Positions 54,107 through 64,000 of a DNA stretch of 64,000 bases are shown piece by piece. This stretch comes from Cryoendolithus antarcticus. Taxonomy: Eukaryota; Ascomycota; Dothideomycetes; Cladosporiales; Cladosporiaceae. The stretch's first letter is position 1, and every line of letters starts with the position of its first letter. The notes beneath the pieces were generated by a model. The model ran no database searches. It was not told the DNA's origin and saw only the letters and a program-made list of their open reading frames with translations. Location: assembly GCA_002077065.1 (NCBI GenBank), contig NAJO01000025.1:496001-560000 (forward strand). Direction: 5' to 3'. The translations under genes were made by a program, and so were the position numbers.

Positions 54107-55668
54107 TGACTATTGATGACTCTTCATTATATGAGATCTATGTAACTATTCAACCCATGGCAACATGCATCTTCTTTACAGGCCGTTTCTTCCACTGGTG
54201 CCGCACTCACAACGCCGCTCAGTGTGTATCTTGCTGATCGGCAGCTTCGCACCTCGTTGGTCTGCGTTGCATGAGCACCGGCCCACAGCACACTAATCGC
54301 GTTCTCTGCATGGAACATACAAGTGTCAGCGCAGTCCAAACCCGAAGTGACAAGACCAATAATGAGGACAAGGGGAAAACGCATCAGCCAGTGAGCCACT
54401 TTGTCTACAGTCCGTCCGAATTAACCGGCAGTGCAGAACGGCGAGTGAATGGTACGGTTAACATCTTGGCGTCCCACAGTGCTCCGATACATACGAGGAA
54501 TCAAGCTTACCTGGTCGTCGACGTTGAGATCACCCAAGACGGGAGGATTAGACAGTTCTATAGGGTTTTGAATGGGTCGCTGACACAAGAGCTTAAGTAC
54601 GGCCCTTTCTCCACAATGGCGTGATCGTTCATCGATACAGCGTGAGCGAGGATGGCTCATCGTTTCTCATATCGCACTACTCTTACTTTTTCGCACCTTG
54701 CAAACGCTAATCCAGTACAGTGCAACGCGATGTCGCACTTTGGCCGCCGGCCAAGTTTCTGCTTTATGGGCTCCGCATCCAATGCTCCGCAACTACTTCG
54801 AAGATCCTTGCCGAGATCCGAGCCAGGTCTCCATTTCGCGTGATCATGAATGACCTCTCGTCGCGAAAGGATCCGTTGGTGTCGAGCCGGGCCTGTTGTT
54901 GTCGGCGTGATTACCGTCAGCATACCTTCCAACACTCGATGGAGGCAAATGAGAGACGAGTGGTGCAGTCAGTCATATGTTCCAATCTCTTCTTCCTCAT
55001 GGATCCCTTCCGCTCCAGCCCCTGGACTAGAAGGCGGGGCAGAAGGCGATGAGTCGATGTCGATGATCATCATTACCACCGGAAAGCGTCTTATCAAAAG
55101 GAAGGAAAGCAGCTCACTGGAACAGAAGCGGAATTGCGAAAGACTACGCGGGACTGAGCATATCGGCGTGTGAACTTGGGAGTGAGGAGGGGAATCATGA
55201 CAGATGGAAAGCTCGTGGATAGCAAGAACATGATCAGATACTTGCCAGAGTGATGTACTCTACCATCTTATACCTTGCCATCCCTTCCACTACCTACGAC
55301 TTACGATGAGCCATCTTGCATCTCCATTAAAGTCAGCAAAAGCGGCGAAGCCAATGGCTTGGACACCGCATCGTATTTACTTGAGAATGTAGCAGATCGC
55401 ATTTGCTTCCTCACTGCGGAAGACTAGTGTAAACCGTAAGTAAAATATGCTTTCGTGTTGGTACAATCCGCTATGACTTGAAGCCCCATAGCCTCCGAGC
55501 CCTCGGAATGCATGTTCTGCGAGTGATGCGCCGCCCACTGTCCTGTGAGCCAGCGCCGGTACTGTTGTACAATCGTCAAAAACCCCCCCAGACTGCCAAA
55601 GCCAACGCCACTCGCTTTTCCTACCCACCCAAAGACCCACTCAACACCTCCTTATCCTTCACTCACTC
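54107..55668. other. Gene-poor stretch, nothing recognised
   Basis: This 1.56 kb lies between the 3' ends of the bZIP gene and the minus-strand nuclear protein gene. It has several short open frames, the longest 117 codons at 54271–54624, without family features or convincing splice structure. No repeat or mobile element is seen. Confidence 0.5.
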
Positions 55669-58267
55669 TCAGCCTCTTTTCTTCGGCATAGCCAAAGCAT
55701 TCAACCTAGCCCTACTGATCACCGTACTCCCCTTCGTCTTCACATCTTTCTTCTCCCCAGCCTTGGGCTTCACGCCAAGCGTAGGCAGTCTGCCCTTCTT
55801 CTCGCCACCGTGGGCAACCTCAGCGCTCCTGATCCTCTTCTTGGGCCTCTCGACATCCCCCTCCTCGGCCACATCGCCAGCGTTCTCTTTGTCAGACGCC
55901 GCAGTGAGCTCCTCGTTCTCAAAGTCATGCTTGCGCTTCTTGCTCCCCAGCGTTACCGTTGGGCTGCGTTGGACGGAGGAAACGGAAGCCTGGTTCTCGA
56001 AGTCGAATTTCCGCTTCTTCATACTCGCCACTGCGCTCATTACAGGAGGCAGCGAAGGCTCGGCAGAGACGTGGCGGATCGTGGCTGGGCGGCTTGAGGC
56101 TGCGGGTGAAGCTGTGGGGGATGGGCCGAAGACTATGCCGCTGCCGGCGCGGAAGGTGAAGTCCCCTGGTGCTACGGTCTGACGGCGACGCTGGGGTGAG
56201 ACGTCGGCGAAGGGACTAGTCAGCGTAGGAAGCATGGGGTAGGATGAGATGGGAGCTGTGGTTGCAGGGACCGTTGGGGAGGCGGAGTCAATGGGACTCG
56301 CGCTCTTGGAAGCCTCGCGAGCTTTGGTCGAGGAGGAGAAGTCGACATGCTTGCGGACTGGAGCTGTGGCGGGTGCAACGCGTGCGGTTTTCTTGTCAAG
56401 TACTGCGCGAGGTGGCGTCGCAACATGTGTACCGGCTGCGACTTTGGCTGGGTCGTTGGAGTACAGGCGCTGAGGCGAGCGGAGTATAGACTTGATCGGC
56501 GTAGCACGCAGCCTGTTGAAGCGTCCCATCAGGCTGGTACCGATCTTACTCGGCGTAGCTGTGGGAGCTGTGCCGAAGGGATTCTGATTGAGTGACATCT
56601 TGGACGGTGATCTTGCGAGAAGTGGGATGTTAGACGGCTTGTCGACTGTGTCTTCCACTATGGCATCTTCGCGAATCGATGCCTTGAGCGGGCTGCGGCA
56701 CAGCAGTGGAACATGCTCGCTCTTGGAAGCAGGACCAGCTAGCACTTCCTCGCCTGCGGTCGCGTGGTGGTCCTTGGCCCGCACAGGGGCACGCGAGAGG
56801 AGAGGTGCTTGCTTCACCTTTGTAGGAGACGGGCTGCCGTCCATATGATCGACTGCTGATTTGTGCAGTCCAAACTTAGTGGGTGAACGTGCCAGCAGTG
56901 GGCTCATTGTAGCTCCCTTCTCGTCCACTTCGGCTGCTGGTGCTTTGCCAAAGATCCCACCCTTAGTCGGAGATCTTGATAGCAGTGGGCCGGACTCCTT
57001 TGCTTCCTTGACCATCACGCTACGCGTATCAGGCTTCGATGGTGAGCGTGCAAGGCCGAGTGCCGGTATCTTGCTGCTTGTTTTGACCGACTTGACACTG
57101 TTCGTACGAGCAAGCGAAGACTGAGTGGGCGTGGTCAGATGTGGAAGGCGAGGATAATGCGGTTGCATGACATGTCTGATGACCTGCGGAGTGGTAAGGC
57201 CGGCCTTATCGCTGCTACTGCTCGTGGGCCGAGGCAGATCGTCAGCACGCTTGATGCGCTTAGCCGGAGACTGATCTGAGGTCGCGGACGGTCCGAGATC
57301 TTTCATCGAGCGGAAACGAGGCAGCTGACTGGTGGTGTGGTGTAAGTGTGACATCGACTGGCTCTGAAGCAGCTTCCTCGGAGGTGTTGCATCAGTCTTA
57401 TCGAGCTCCGCCCTCGACTGACTGCGCTTGAGTGACTTCACCGTCACTTGCGCAGTGCTCTTCGACTCCGGCGTCGTCGCAGTCGTACGAGTAGGATCTT
57501 TGCGGTACACGGAAGCATGCGCAGCAATCGAGTCCATCTTCTGGAATTGCGCTGCATGGATATCGCTGTAGCGACCTTTCTTGCTTGACGGTGTCGCCAG
57601 CTTCCTCCCAGTGGCATCAAAGAGTGTCGCTCCTTCTCCAGTAGCTTTCATCTGCTCCTTGATCTTCAACGCCTCTGCACGCTTCTCCACCATAAGCTTC
57701 TTCGCCTCCGGGCTAAGCTCCAGTGACTGCTCACGGCGGAATGTGAACTGATAGTCAGGTGATTTGAATGCATTGGGATTGACACTAGTACGCGAAGGAG
57801 TCATGTCTGGTGCAGCCAGCTTGTTCTCACGGCGGACTGGCTCTGTGGCAGGTGCCATTTTGCTGAACCCCAGCCAACGTGCTTCCTCCCTGGGCTTGAC
57901 TGTGGTCTCGTGGTGCAGCTGTGGGTGCATCTCCTCCGCAGTGGGCTGTATGGGCGATGCAAACTTGGGTGTCTGGCGGCCGGAGTCATCGGCGACCTTG
58001 AGGCGCTTTGCTGGCACGCTCGGGCTGTTGGTCTCAGATGGGGAGTCTGGGAACGAGCCCGGCATCTCGTCGCTCTCGTGGAGACTGGCGAGCCTTGCCG
58101 GCACAGTGCGCGGCGTGCGGATGACGGGTGCATCGTGGGAGAGGGAGACACGCTTGATGGGCTGTGTGAGTGTTAGTGTTCGCCCAGTATACTCATGGCA
58201 GATTGATATTCCCTACCTGTGGTGTCGAGGAGTTGCGGCTACTCAGCCTGGTCGAACGGCGAGCCAT
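55669..58267 (-). CDS. Basic nuclear protein with RSPxK repeats, function unknown
   Basis: Two exons (58217–58267, 55669–58161; 55-nt intron GTAGGG…CACAG) encode 847 aa starting MARRSTRLSSRNSSTPQPIK. It is basic, Ser/Pro/Lys-rich and mostly disordered. A helical stretch (LSPEAKKLMVEKRAEALKI) lies near residue 165. About six spaced copies of PLL(A/S/C)RSP(T/S/L)K lie in the middle, each ending in a CDK-type S-P-x-K. A conserved-looking block (RFNRLRATPIKSILRSPQRL) follows. Near the C-terminus is KKRKFDFEN, repeated as KKRKHDFEN, which looks like a nuclear signal. No catalytic domain is present. A cell-cycle-regulated chromatin or spindle role is inferred only from the CDK-like sites. Confidence 0.8.
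56604..57062 (-). repeat. Spaced PLLxRSPxK coding repeats
   Basis: Six related units occur about every 24–32 residues: LGLARSPSK, PLLSRSPTK, PLLARSPTK, PLLSRAPVR, PLLCRSPLK, PLLARSPSK. Spacers differ in sequence, so selection seems to hold the motif and not the whole unit. The fourth copy (RAPVR) has lost the phosphorylatable serine. Confidence 0.75.
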
Positions 58268-58785
58268 GATCGATGACAGGCACTGTGATCAAGGCAGGTA
58301 GTTGAACAAGGGTGACCGTGATTGGCCGTGCGAGGAATGAAGTGGTCGAGGCCAATGCCGAGTCAAGTTCGATTTGTTTACGCGAGCTTTGTTGACGCTA
58401 CAACCGTATCGCCGCGTATGTCCGACGCATGGATGCCTCAGGCTCACAGAAATCACCGAGCCTGAATCACGAATACCAGCCGTGCGAGATGGGTGCGCAA
58501 GTCTTGTATATCCCTCAAACGTCACCATCTCAACAGCTGTAATGAGATCTAAGGCTCAACGCCTTGGAGAGTGAAGCTGTGAAGCTCGAATACAGCTGTC
58601 ACCTGTAGGAACTTTCCGCGAAGGAGATTGTCATGCCTTTCATTGCCATATGTAGGAGTGCACAGTACCGAGCCCACCAGTCCCTTGAATGGCCCAACTC
58701 CAGAACGCCTTCAAGCGCCAACGCTGTCGTTCATAGCAGAGGGTCATCCGCTCCACGATTGCACTCATAGCCATCACCCACTCAA
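58268..58785. other. Intergenic, no gene recognised
   Basis: These 518 bp include the promoter of the RSPxK-repeat gene and the 3' end of RLP24. Nothing else is seen. Confidence 0.45.
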
Positions 58786-59465
58786 TCAGTCCAAATCCAT
58801 CCCCCCGCTCTCCACCCCCTTCCCTCTCACCAACTTCTGCCTCTGCTTCGTCGCAAACTTCTTAGCCTCAACCTTCTGCTGCGCCCTCAACCTCTGCTGC
58901 TCTTCAACAGTCAGCTCCACCTCCTCAGCATCAACCTCAACCTCCATTCCCTCAGCCTCCAGCTCATCCACCTTCAACACCTCCTCAACCCTCTCTCGAT
59001 ACTCCGGCGGAAGCAAATGCTGGTTCTCCGCCACCAGCTTCCGATCAGCCTCCAAGCCCCGTTCCCGATTCCCCTTCATGCGATTGACATAGAACTGCTT
59101 CTCCCTCTTCGCCCGGATCTCCGACACCCGGCTCATAGCCTCCAGCGTCCTGGCGACCAAGTCGCGGTTATACCGTATAGGGATGTTGCGGCGTTGTGCG
59201 AATTGCAGGGTGGAGTCTACGGTCATTTCCTTGCCGTGGGCGCGGCGGAAGGCTTTCGTCCAGGCGAGCTTGCGCGGATTGCGCTTCATTTTGAAGTTCT
59301 TGTGGCATTTTGAGCGGCAGAAACGGAAGAGCTTTGCGTCGTTGCGGACGAAGGTTATGCCTTTCGAAGGGTAGCAGGGCTGCGAGCAGAAGTGGCAGGT
59401 TTCGATTCTGGGTGAAAGTCAGTGAATGGGCGCTGAGCTGGAGGTGCGGGACAAGCTGACCTCAT
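58786..59465 (-). CDS. RLP24: Ribosome biogenesis protein Rlp24
   Basis: Two exons, 59461–59465 (5 nt, ATGAG) and 58786–59407, with a 53-nt intron (donor GTCAGC, branch CACTGAC, acceptor CCCAG), encode 208 aa. The joined start is [18 protein letters not shown], identical in style to eL24-family proteins, with the zinc-binding set CxxC…CxxxC ([12 protein letters not shown]). The long charged C-terminal tail distinguishes Rlp24 from ribosomal eL24. Rlp24 occupies the eL24 site on pre-60S particles and recruits the AAA ATPase Drg1 in the cytoplasm for its own release. The donor is non-consensus after GT, but a five-nucleotide first exon is the only way to recover the conserved MRIE start. Confidence 0.93.
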
Positions 59466-59732
59466 GGCTACGATTTGCGCCTATTAGCGACTCGGAGGAT
59501 GGTTCGAAGTAAAGGTGTTGAGCCAGTGGTGGTCGAATGGTTCAAGGTGCCATCTTGCAAAATCGCAATCTCAAAAAGTTCGAGATGCTTCACACATGGT
59601 CCGTGCTTTCGAAGTCACACTTCACAGTGCGGCGACCAGACCTCCGAGCATCGCAGCAATTCATTTTCCTTGTCAAATACTTCCGGCGCACCAGTTTCAG
59701 CGCATATCCACCATCGCCGCCCGTCCTTTCCT

Positions 59733-60167
59733 ATGGCGACAGCCCTCGCAGTAGGCGTCGGCGTCGCAGGCCTCGCCTTCTTCGTACGCCTCCGCCCAAA
59801 TCGACCGCATCCTTAGATCACTTCTAACACCACCTCCCAGGGTCGCGCGGGTCTCGTAGCCCTCCGCCGGTATCGGAGTGGAACAGCAGCACTTGGTAAA
59901 GCATTTTACAAAGGCGGATTCGAGAAGTCGATGAACAAGCGGGAAGCAGCACTCATACTGGAAGTATCGTACGTTTCGACACGACCCGCGAATTCAGAGA
60001 TGGAGGGACGCTGACAAGTGTAATGCAGAGAACGAGGCCTCACGAAAGACATCGTTCGAAAGAAGCACCGAGCGCTCATCATGCTGAACCATCCCGATCG
60101 AGGAGGAAGCCCATACTTAGCGACGAAAATTAATGAGGCGAAAGGGTTTCTGGATAAGAATACATAG
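59733..60167 (+). CDS. PAM18: Mitochondrial import motor J-protein Pam18/Tim14
   Basis: Exons 59733–59783, 59841–59968 and 60029–60167 (introns 57 and 60 nt) encode 105 aa. An N-terminal membrane segment ([16 protein letters not shown]) is followed by [19 protein letters not shown] and a compact C-terminal J domain containing [20 protein letters not shown] with an intact HPD motif. Pam18 stimulates mitochondrial Hsp70 at the TIM23 channel, with Pam16 as partner. Length fits short fungal Tim14 forms. It is head to head with RLP24, the starts separated by 267 bp, so the two may share a promoter. Confidence 0.94.
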
Positions 60168-60355
60168 AGCATGGCATTCATATAACGGGTGCTCAGCTGT
60201 GGATTTAGCAAGGCGTTGGGGGACATCATTTGCAACTCGCCTCCCTAGAATGGAGGCATTGTATCATCTACACTCAGCATATTGCATCAAGAAAGACCGG
60301 AAGTCATGTAGGATAGACGGAAGTGTCGCAGATGCGGCTCAGGAAAAGACCACAT

Positions 60356-62191
60356 CTATAAGCTGTATAGAAATGTCAACTTCTCGTCCCCGCGACGATG
60401 ACCATCGGCTCCAAGCCAGTTGGGCAGTGCGCTATCGCCAAACAGACGAGCCAGTAATCCCCTTGATCGAGAGTCGAGATATGCATCACCCATCAGCTCC
60501 TCCCGCTCCCTGGTCTCCTCGTCCCAGCTTGCCAGCAAAATTTGTCTGCTCCGGTTCTCCCTCTGCAACATGGCCCTGAAAGCCGCGAAACCAGCAAAAG
60601 AGGCCATCACGCAAAGCAGCGTGATGACGAATGGTTTCACGTATCCTGTCTTTTCATCTGCAGGTGTGAACAGCAGCGCACTGAAAACACCGGCCAGATT
60701 ACCCCAGCCATTAATGCCGAGCAGGATGGCACGTTTGCCTGGTTCGGGTGTGTTGTTGGTGAGCCAGGCGACTGTCAGAGGCGAAGCGATGTAGGACCCG
60801 CTCAGCAGTATGCAGAGACTGGAGTATCGTAGGATGTAGTTGCTCATTGGTGATAGGACCGTGAGCGTGAGGCCGATCAGTAGCAGTCCAAGAGACCACA
60901 GGATTGGCAGAAGACGCTGGTGGCTCCGATCTGACCACCGCGTGAAGATGAAGAGCGCCACTGCACCACAAGCAAATGGTGGTGCGGCCAGTAGATTTGA
61001 CTGTGCCGGGGTGAGGTCCAGGGCTGGTGAAAGCTGCTTCATGACGAGAGGCAGGAAGACGCCAAAAGCAGTCGCCGGTATTGCGGAGAGTATGTTGCAG
61101 ACCAGCAAGTGCCAGATTTTCCGCTGAACGACAGCAGATAGGACGTCATGCCTACTCAGCCCTGCATCGGCAGTGACAGATGTAGATGACACGCCAGACA
61201 ATTTGCGCTGTCGAGAGTGCGTACCGTCGGTGCTTAACAATAGACGATCGTGAGCTTCACCGGCGTGTTCGTCATCGTTGATAGCTTCGTCAGATGGTGT
61301 GATTTCCGAAGTTGCGGGTGAACTCCGACGCCTTGTCGGCGAAGCACTGGCATGAGCTGCAGCATCACGGTCCAACCGAATGCGCTGTTCAGCCCATTTA
61401 CGCTCACTTGCGTTGAAGAACCACGCGGTGTCTGCGCTGTGGGGAAGCCAGAAGAAGCCAATGAACGCCACAACCATGGTCATGCATCCTTCGATGAGGA
61501 ACAGCACCTCCCAGCTTTTCCAGCCAACACTTTCGATAGCATTGCTTGACTCTGGCGGCAGTAAGCCTGGAGAACCCGGTCGATTGGGGAAGTGCGAGAA
61601 CACTGCCCAGCTCAGTACCCCACCAAGTGCTCCCGCGACTGCAGTCTGACCGTAGAAGATCCCAAGTCTAACGGCAAACTCGTAGCGGGTGTAGAACAGA
61701 CTCAAATAGCTCACAGCCGTCGGGTAGAAGCCAGCTTCCAGTGTCGCGATGATCACCCGTAGTAAGATGAGTTGCCACCTTCGTCGTACCCAGATGTGCA
61801 GAATGGTGCTAAGTCCCCATAAAGTCATGCAAGCCGGCACCCATCTCGCCATACCATAACGCCTACCCAATGCTGCTCCGAGAGGCTGCAATGCGACGAA
61901 GAACGCAAAGAAGCACGCTAGTGATATGTTCAGGTCCTGGGCGCTAAGCCCAGCGTCATGCGTGAAGCCAGCTGTTTCAGCATTGCCGATATTGCTCTTA
62001 TCGAGGCTATTGAGCAAAAAGAGTAGGGACAGGAAAGGCAGCAGGACAAAGTCTAGCTTTCTCAATGTGCGACGGTGAAGCCGTTGGCCCTCGAGACTCC
62101 CGTGTTCAGGCTCCTCATGCACTGCTTCCATGGCAGGCTGTGAACTTTGCGTGACCAGCTCATACTGCTCACCGCTCGGCACGCCCACCAT
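60356..62191 (-). CDS. MFS transporter, allantoate permease (Dal5/Tna1)-like
   Basis: This single-exon gene encodes 611 aa, with about 12 hydrophobic helices and a long central cytosolic loop (about residues 260–340) rich in Ser, Asp and His. The first helix region LRKLDFVLLPFLSLLFLLNSLDKSNIGNA has the LDKSNIGNA signature of the anion:cation symporter family, as in Dal5, Tna1 and related carboxylate or vitamin transporters. The next helices include ATLEAGFYPTAVSYLSLFYTRYEF, another family hallmark. The substrate is not predictable. It lies convergently to PAM18, with 188 bp between stop codons. No obvious pathway link to the neighbouring glycosyltransferase is visible. Confidence 0.88.
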   Translation of the reverse strand: MVGVPSGEQYELVTQSSQPAMEAVHEEPEHGSLEGQRLHRRTLRKLDFVLLPFLSLLFLLNSLDKSNIGNAETAGFTHDAGLSAQDLNISLACFFAFFVALQPLGAALGRRYGMARWVPACMTLWGLSTILHIWVRRRWQLILLRVIIATLEAGFYPTAVSYLSLFYTRYEFAVRLGIFYGQTAVAGALGGVLSWAVFSHFPNRPGSPGLLPPESSNAIESVGWKSWEVLFLIEGCMTMVVAFIGFFWLPHSADTAWFFNASERKWAEQRIRLDRDAAAHASASPTRRRSSPATSEITPSDEAINDDEHAGEAHDRLLLSTDGTHSRQRKLSGVSSTSVTADAGLSRHDVLSAVVQRKIWHLLVCNILSAIPATAFGVFLPLVMKQLSPALDLTPAQSNLLAAPPFACGAVALFIFTRWSDRSHQRLLPILWSLGLLLIGLTLTVLSPMSNYILRYSSLCILLSGSYIASPLTVAWLTNNTPEPGKRAILLGINGWGNLAGVFSALLFTPADEKTGYVKPFVITLLCVMASFAGFAAFRAMLQRENRSRQILLASWDEETREREELMGDAYLDSRSRGLLARLFGDSALPNWLGADGHRRGDEKLTFLYSL

Positions 62192-63065
62192 CGGAGCATG
62201 CAGTGAGGATGTGCATGCTTCCAGGTGGTATCACGAACGACGGCAATTCGGAACGACGACCAGTCGTGGACGAGGTGAAGTCGGTCAGCTGCAGGCACCA
62301 AGCGGATGGAACGCCTGCCAAGCCCAGATGTTTAGCGAGATCCGGACCCCTCCCAACACACAATCGCATGTGTCTATGTTACCTGCTGACTACGTGCTCG
62401 CCTGATAGCGGCTTCACTGCACCGTTCCACGGGCAACACGACTGCGACAGGTCTACCGCGATGCTGCTCACTACTGGCACACAGGACCCAAATGAGCTGC
62501 CTAATGCATCATCCACGTCTTCGAACTCAGCCGCAGAATTCAATAGACGCGCTAGCCCTACAAGGTGCTACGCGACGACGAACGCAGTCTGTTCATCAGC
62601 CTTCGTTGGTCTCGGCTTGACGGCGTCCACGAGATGCAATCTTGCTTGCCTATCATGCTCACAACATGTCGTACCGAGTCAGGTTCTACCCATTGGTCCC
62701 TTGGTAACTATCTACACAATCATCCTTCGGCGCCGAACCGCGTCAGTTTCAGGCTGTGGAGCCATTGAAATCCTGCGGTTCAATGCAGGATTCTCGGCTA
62801 CACACTTGCGGCGGTCAAATGCCGCGAGCTCCTCGTCCGTAATACCAACAGCGTAGCGAGTGCGCCAATAGCTGGCCTGGAATACTAGTGATGTTCAGCT
62901 GTGAGCATGAGCACTTTCCGGGACCTGGTGTCAGTATCCAGCCGCTAAAGCGCATACATAAGAAGCACTGCAGCCGCTGTCACGAACAATAACATTTGAG
63001 ATCTTTCCCATTGCTTCGGCAGTTTCCGCTCTTTCTACGTCTCTCACATACAGCTGCAATCCATC
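62192..63065. other. Divergent intergenic region, MFS / glycosyltransferase
   Basis: These 874 bp separate two head-to-head genes. A 217-codon open frame at 62203–62856 (+) lacks family features and overlaps the likely MFS promoter, so I treat it as chance. No named element is seen. Confidence 0.45.
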
Positions 63066-64000
63066 ATGGGCAGTCTTGCGCCTCAGTCAAACATTCACAT
63101 CGTCTATGTTGCGGTCCCGGGCTACGGTCATGTCCGGCCCCTGCGCTCGCTCGCAAAGAGTCTCTCGAAAGCCGGCTACAATGCCACCTTCGTGACAGGC
63201 GACGCATCTCAGGACAGTCTCGAGTGTATCCCCAACGTCGACTTCCACTCCTTCCAAGGCAAATCGAACATCCATCCCGAACGTGTCTTCGAACAATGGC
63301 CAGAGCGGGCACAGCAACCGCAAGACGGTGAGTCACATGAGCGTCGCAGGCTTACGTTCGATTAGCGATGCAGGGTTCTGACTTGATACTATTGCAGCCA
63401 CAATCGCAATATGGGACGTCGAGCATGTCTTCTTCGGCTGTATGGACGGCTGGTTCAACGCCCTGCAGACCGTCCTTGCACGCCCCGAGCTCGCCGACAA
63501 ACGCGTGGTTCTCATCACGGATGGCTTCCAGACAGGTGTTCTGCCCATATCTCTCGACACTCCGCAGACCCGACGAGTGCCGGTCTTGGCGATTGCGAAT
63601 TTCCCACTTCTCGCTTTAAGCAAAGACACCGCGCCATTCGGCTTCGGCTTGCCAAGCCAGGGCGAGGAGAAGAACGAAGAGATGAACAGGATGGTCGTGC
63701 AAGCCTTCTCGGGAGTGAGCGCGGTAGCCAATTCATTGCTCCAGAAATACGATTGCAAAAGGGAGATGACCGTCCGCACGCCGATGGACTACATGTTCCA
63801 TACTCCGGAAGCGTACTTGCAGCTCACAGTGCCTCAAATGGAGTATCCCAGAAGTGATGCACCACCTGGCTTTGCGTTCATCGGAACGTTGCTGGGCGCC
63901 AATGACAACCGAATGCTTTCCGTCTTGGTGGCAGGACTTCATCGTTGAAGACAGCAGTAGGCCACTAGTTGTCGTCACTTCAGGCACCGTGGCTTCCATG
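63066..64000 (+). CDS. UDP-glycosyltransferase, partial at window edge, apparent frameshift
   Basis: Exon 1 is 63066–63327; after a 70-nt intron (GTGAGT…TTGCAG), exon 2 begins at 63398. The N-terminus (HIVYVAVPGYGHVRPLRSLAKSL) is the acceptor-binding domain of GT1-family enzymes, and YGHVRP holds the catalytic-type His. The frame runs to VAGLHR and a TGA at 63946–63948. From about 63904 another frame continues the family pattern (ECFPSWWQDFI, then RPLVVVTSGTVASM) to the window end. So one extra base, or two missing, lies near 63895–63910. No intron fits in this short span. The sugar-donor domain lies beyond the window. It may be a pseudogene, or the shift may be a base-calling error. Confidence 0.75.

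Noticed and set aside
55478..56182. 234-codon plus-strand frame overlapping the 3' end of the RSPxK-repeat gene
   Set aside because: The hydrophobic-looking segment comes from reading the opposite strand of a Lys/Glu-rich sequence.
62203..62856. 217-codon frame between the MFS and glycosyltransferase genes
   Set aside because: It begins 12 nt from the MFS start codon in its promoter, with no domain and no neighbouring exons.
60356..64000. Secondary-metabolite cluster at the right edge (MFS plus glycosyltransferase)
   Set aside because: There is no synthase, P450 or pathway regulator, and the neighbours are housekeeping genes; two such genes alone do not make a cluster.
1..64000. tRNA genes, transposons, CRISPR arrays, long tandem repeats
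   Set aside because: By eye I found no B-box-like sequence in a tRNA context, no transposase or reverse transcriptase frames, no terminal repeats and no regular direct-repeat arrays; a covariance-model scan would be decisive for RNAs.

Overview
The window is nuclear DNA from a filamentous ascomycete (Pezizomycotina). The evidence is compact single-copy eukaryotic genes, short GT–AG introns of about 48–175 nt with CTRAY-like branch points just upstream of the acceptor, and a typical fungal gene set (Stb3-like, CLU1, Hos4-like, fungal-type bZIP, Dal5-like MFS). Gene style and low-complexity content suggest a Dothideomycete, perhaps near Mycosphaerellales; that is inference. I saw no tRNA, rRNA, transposon or CRISPR. 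Most exon structures were rebuilt by hand from splice signals, reading phase and family conservation.

Left part (1–20900), mostly nuclear or translation functions: an Stb3-like regulator, Pol III subunit RPC11, an MDR oxidoreductase, an F-box/LRR protein ending in a CaaX box, a PAS kinase, ribosomal protein eS7, a Hos4-like ankyrin protein, ribosomal protein uL13, and a membrane-anchored BAG-domain cochaperone without an obvious ATG.

Middle (21500–45400): a very large single-exon membrane/coiled-coil/disordered protein, biotin synthase, tRNA 2'-phosphotransferase, CLU1, a mitochondrial P-loop ATPase, AP-1 gamma-adaptin, a membrane-anchored amidohydrolase and the branchpoint-binding protein BBP/SF1.

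Right part (45900–64000): a Gfd2/YDR514C-like DEDDh protein whose intron appears to end in GG, complex I subunit NDUFS5, a smaller protein related to the giant one, a multi-pass membrane protein broken by an in-frame TAG, a bZIP factor with an unresolved start, a repeat-rich nuclear protein with many CDK-like sites, Rlp24, Pam18/Tim14, an MFS transporter and, at the edge, a UDP-glycosyltransferase with an apparent frameshift.

Most genes are unrelated housekeeping functions. Several pairs are head to head and probably share promoters (RPC11/MDR, CLU1/ATPase, BBP/Gfd2-like, RLP24/PAM18). The best candidate for something undescribed is the pair of proteins about 23 kb apart (21548–26845 and 49218–50228). 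They share an exact 10-residue block, DAGFTRWEWY, next to a transmembrane segment, encoded with five synonymous differences. The large member also ends in a degenerate A20-type zinc finger.
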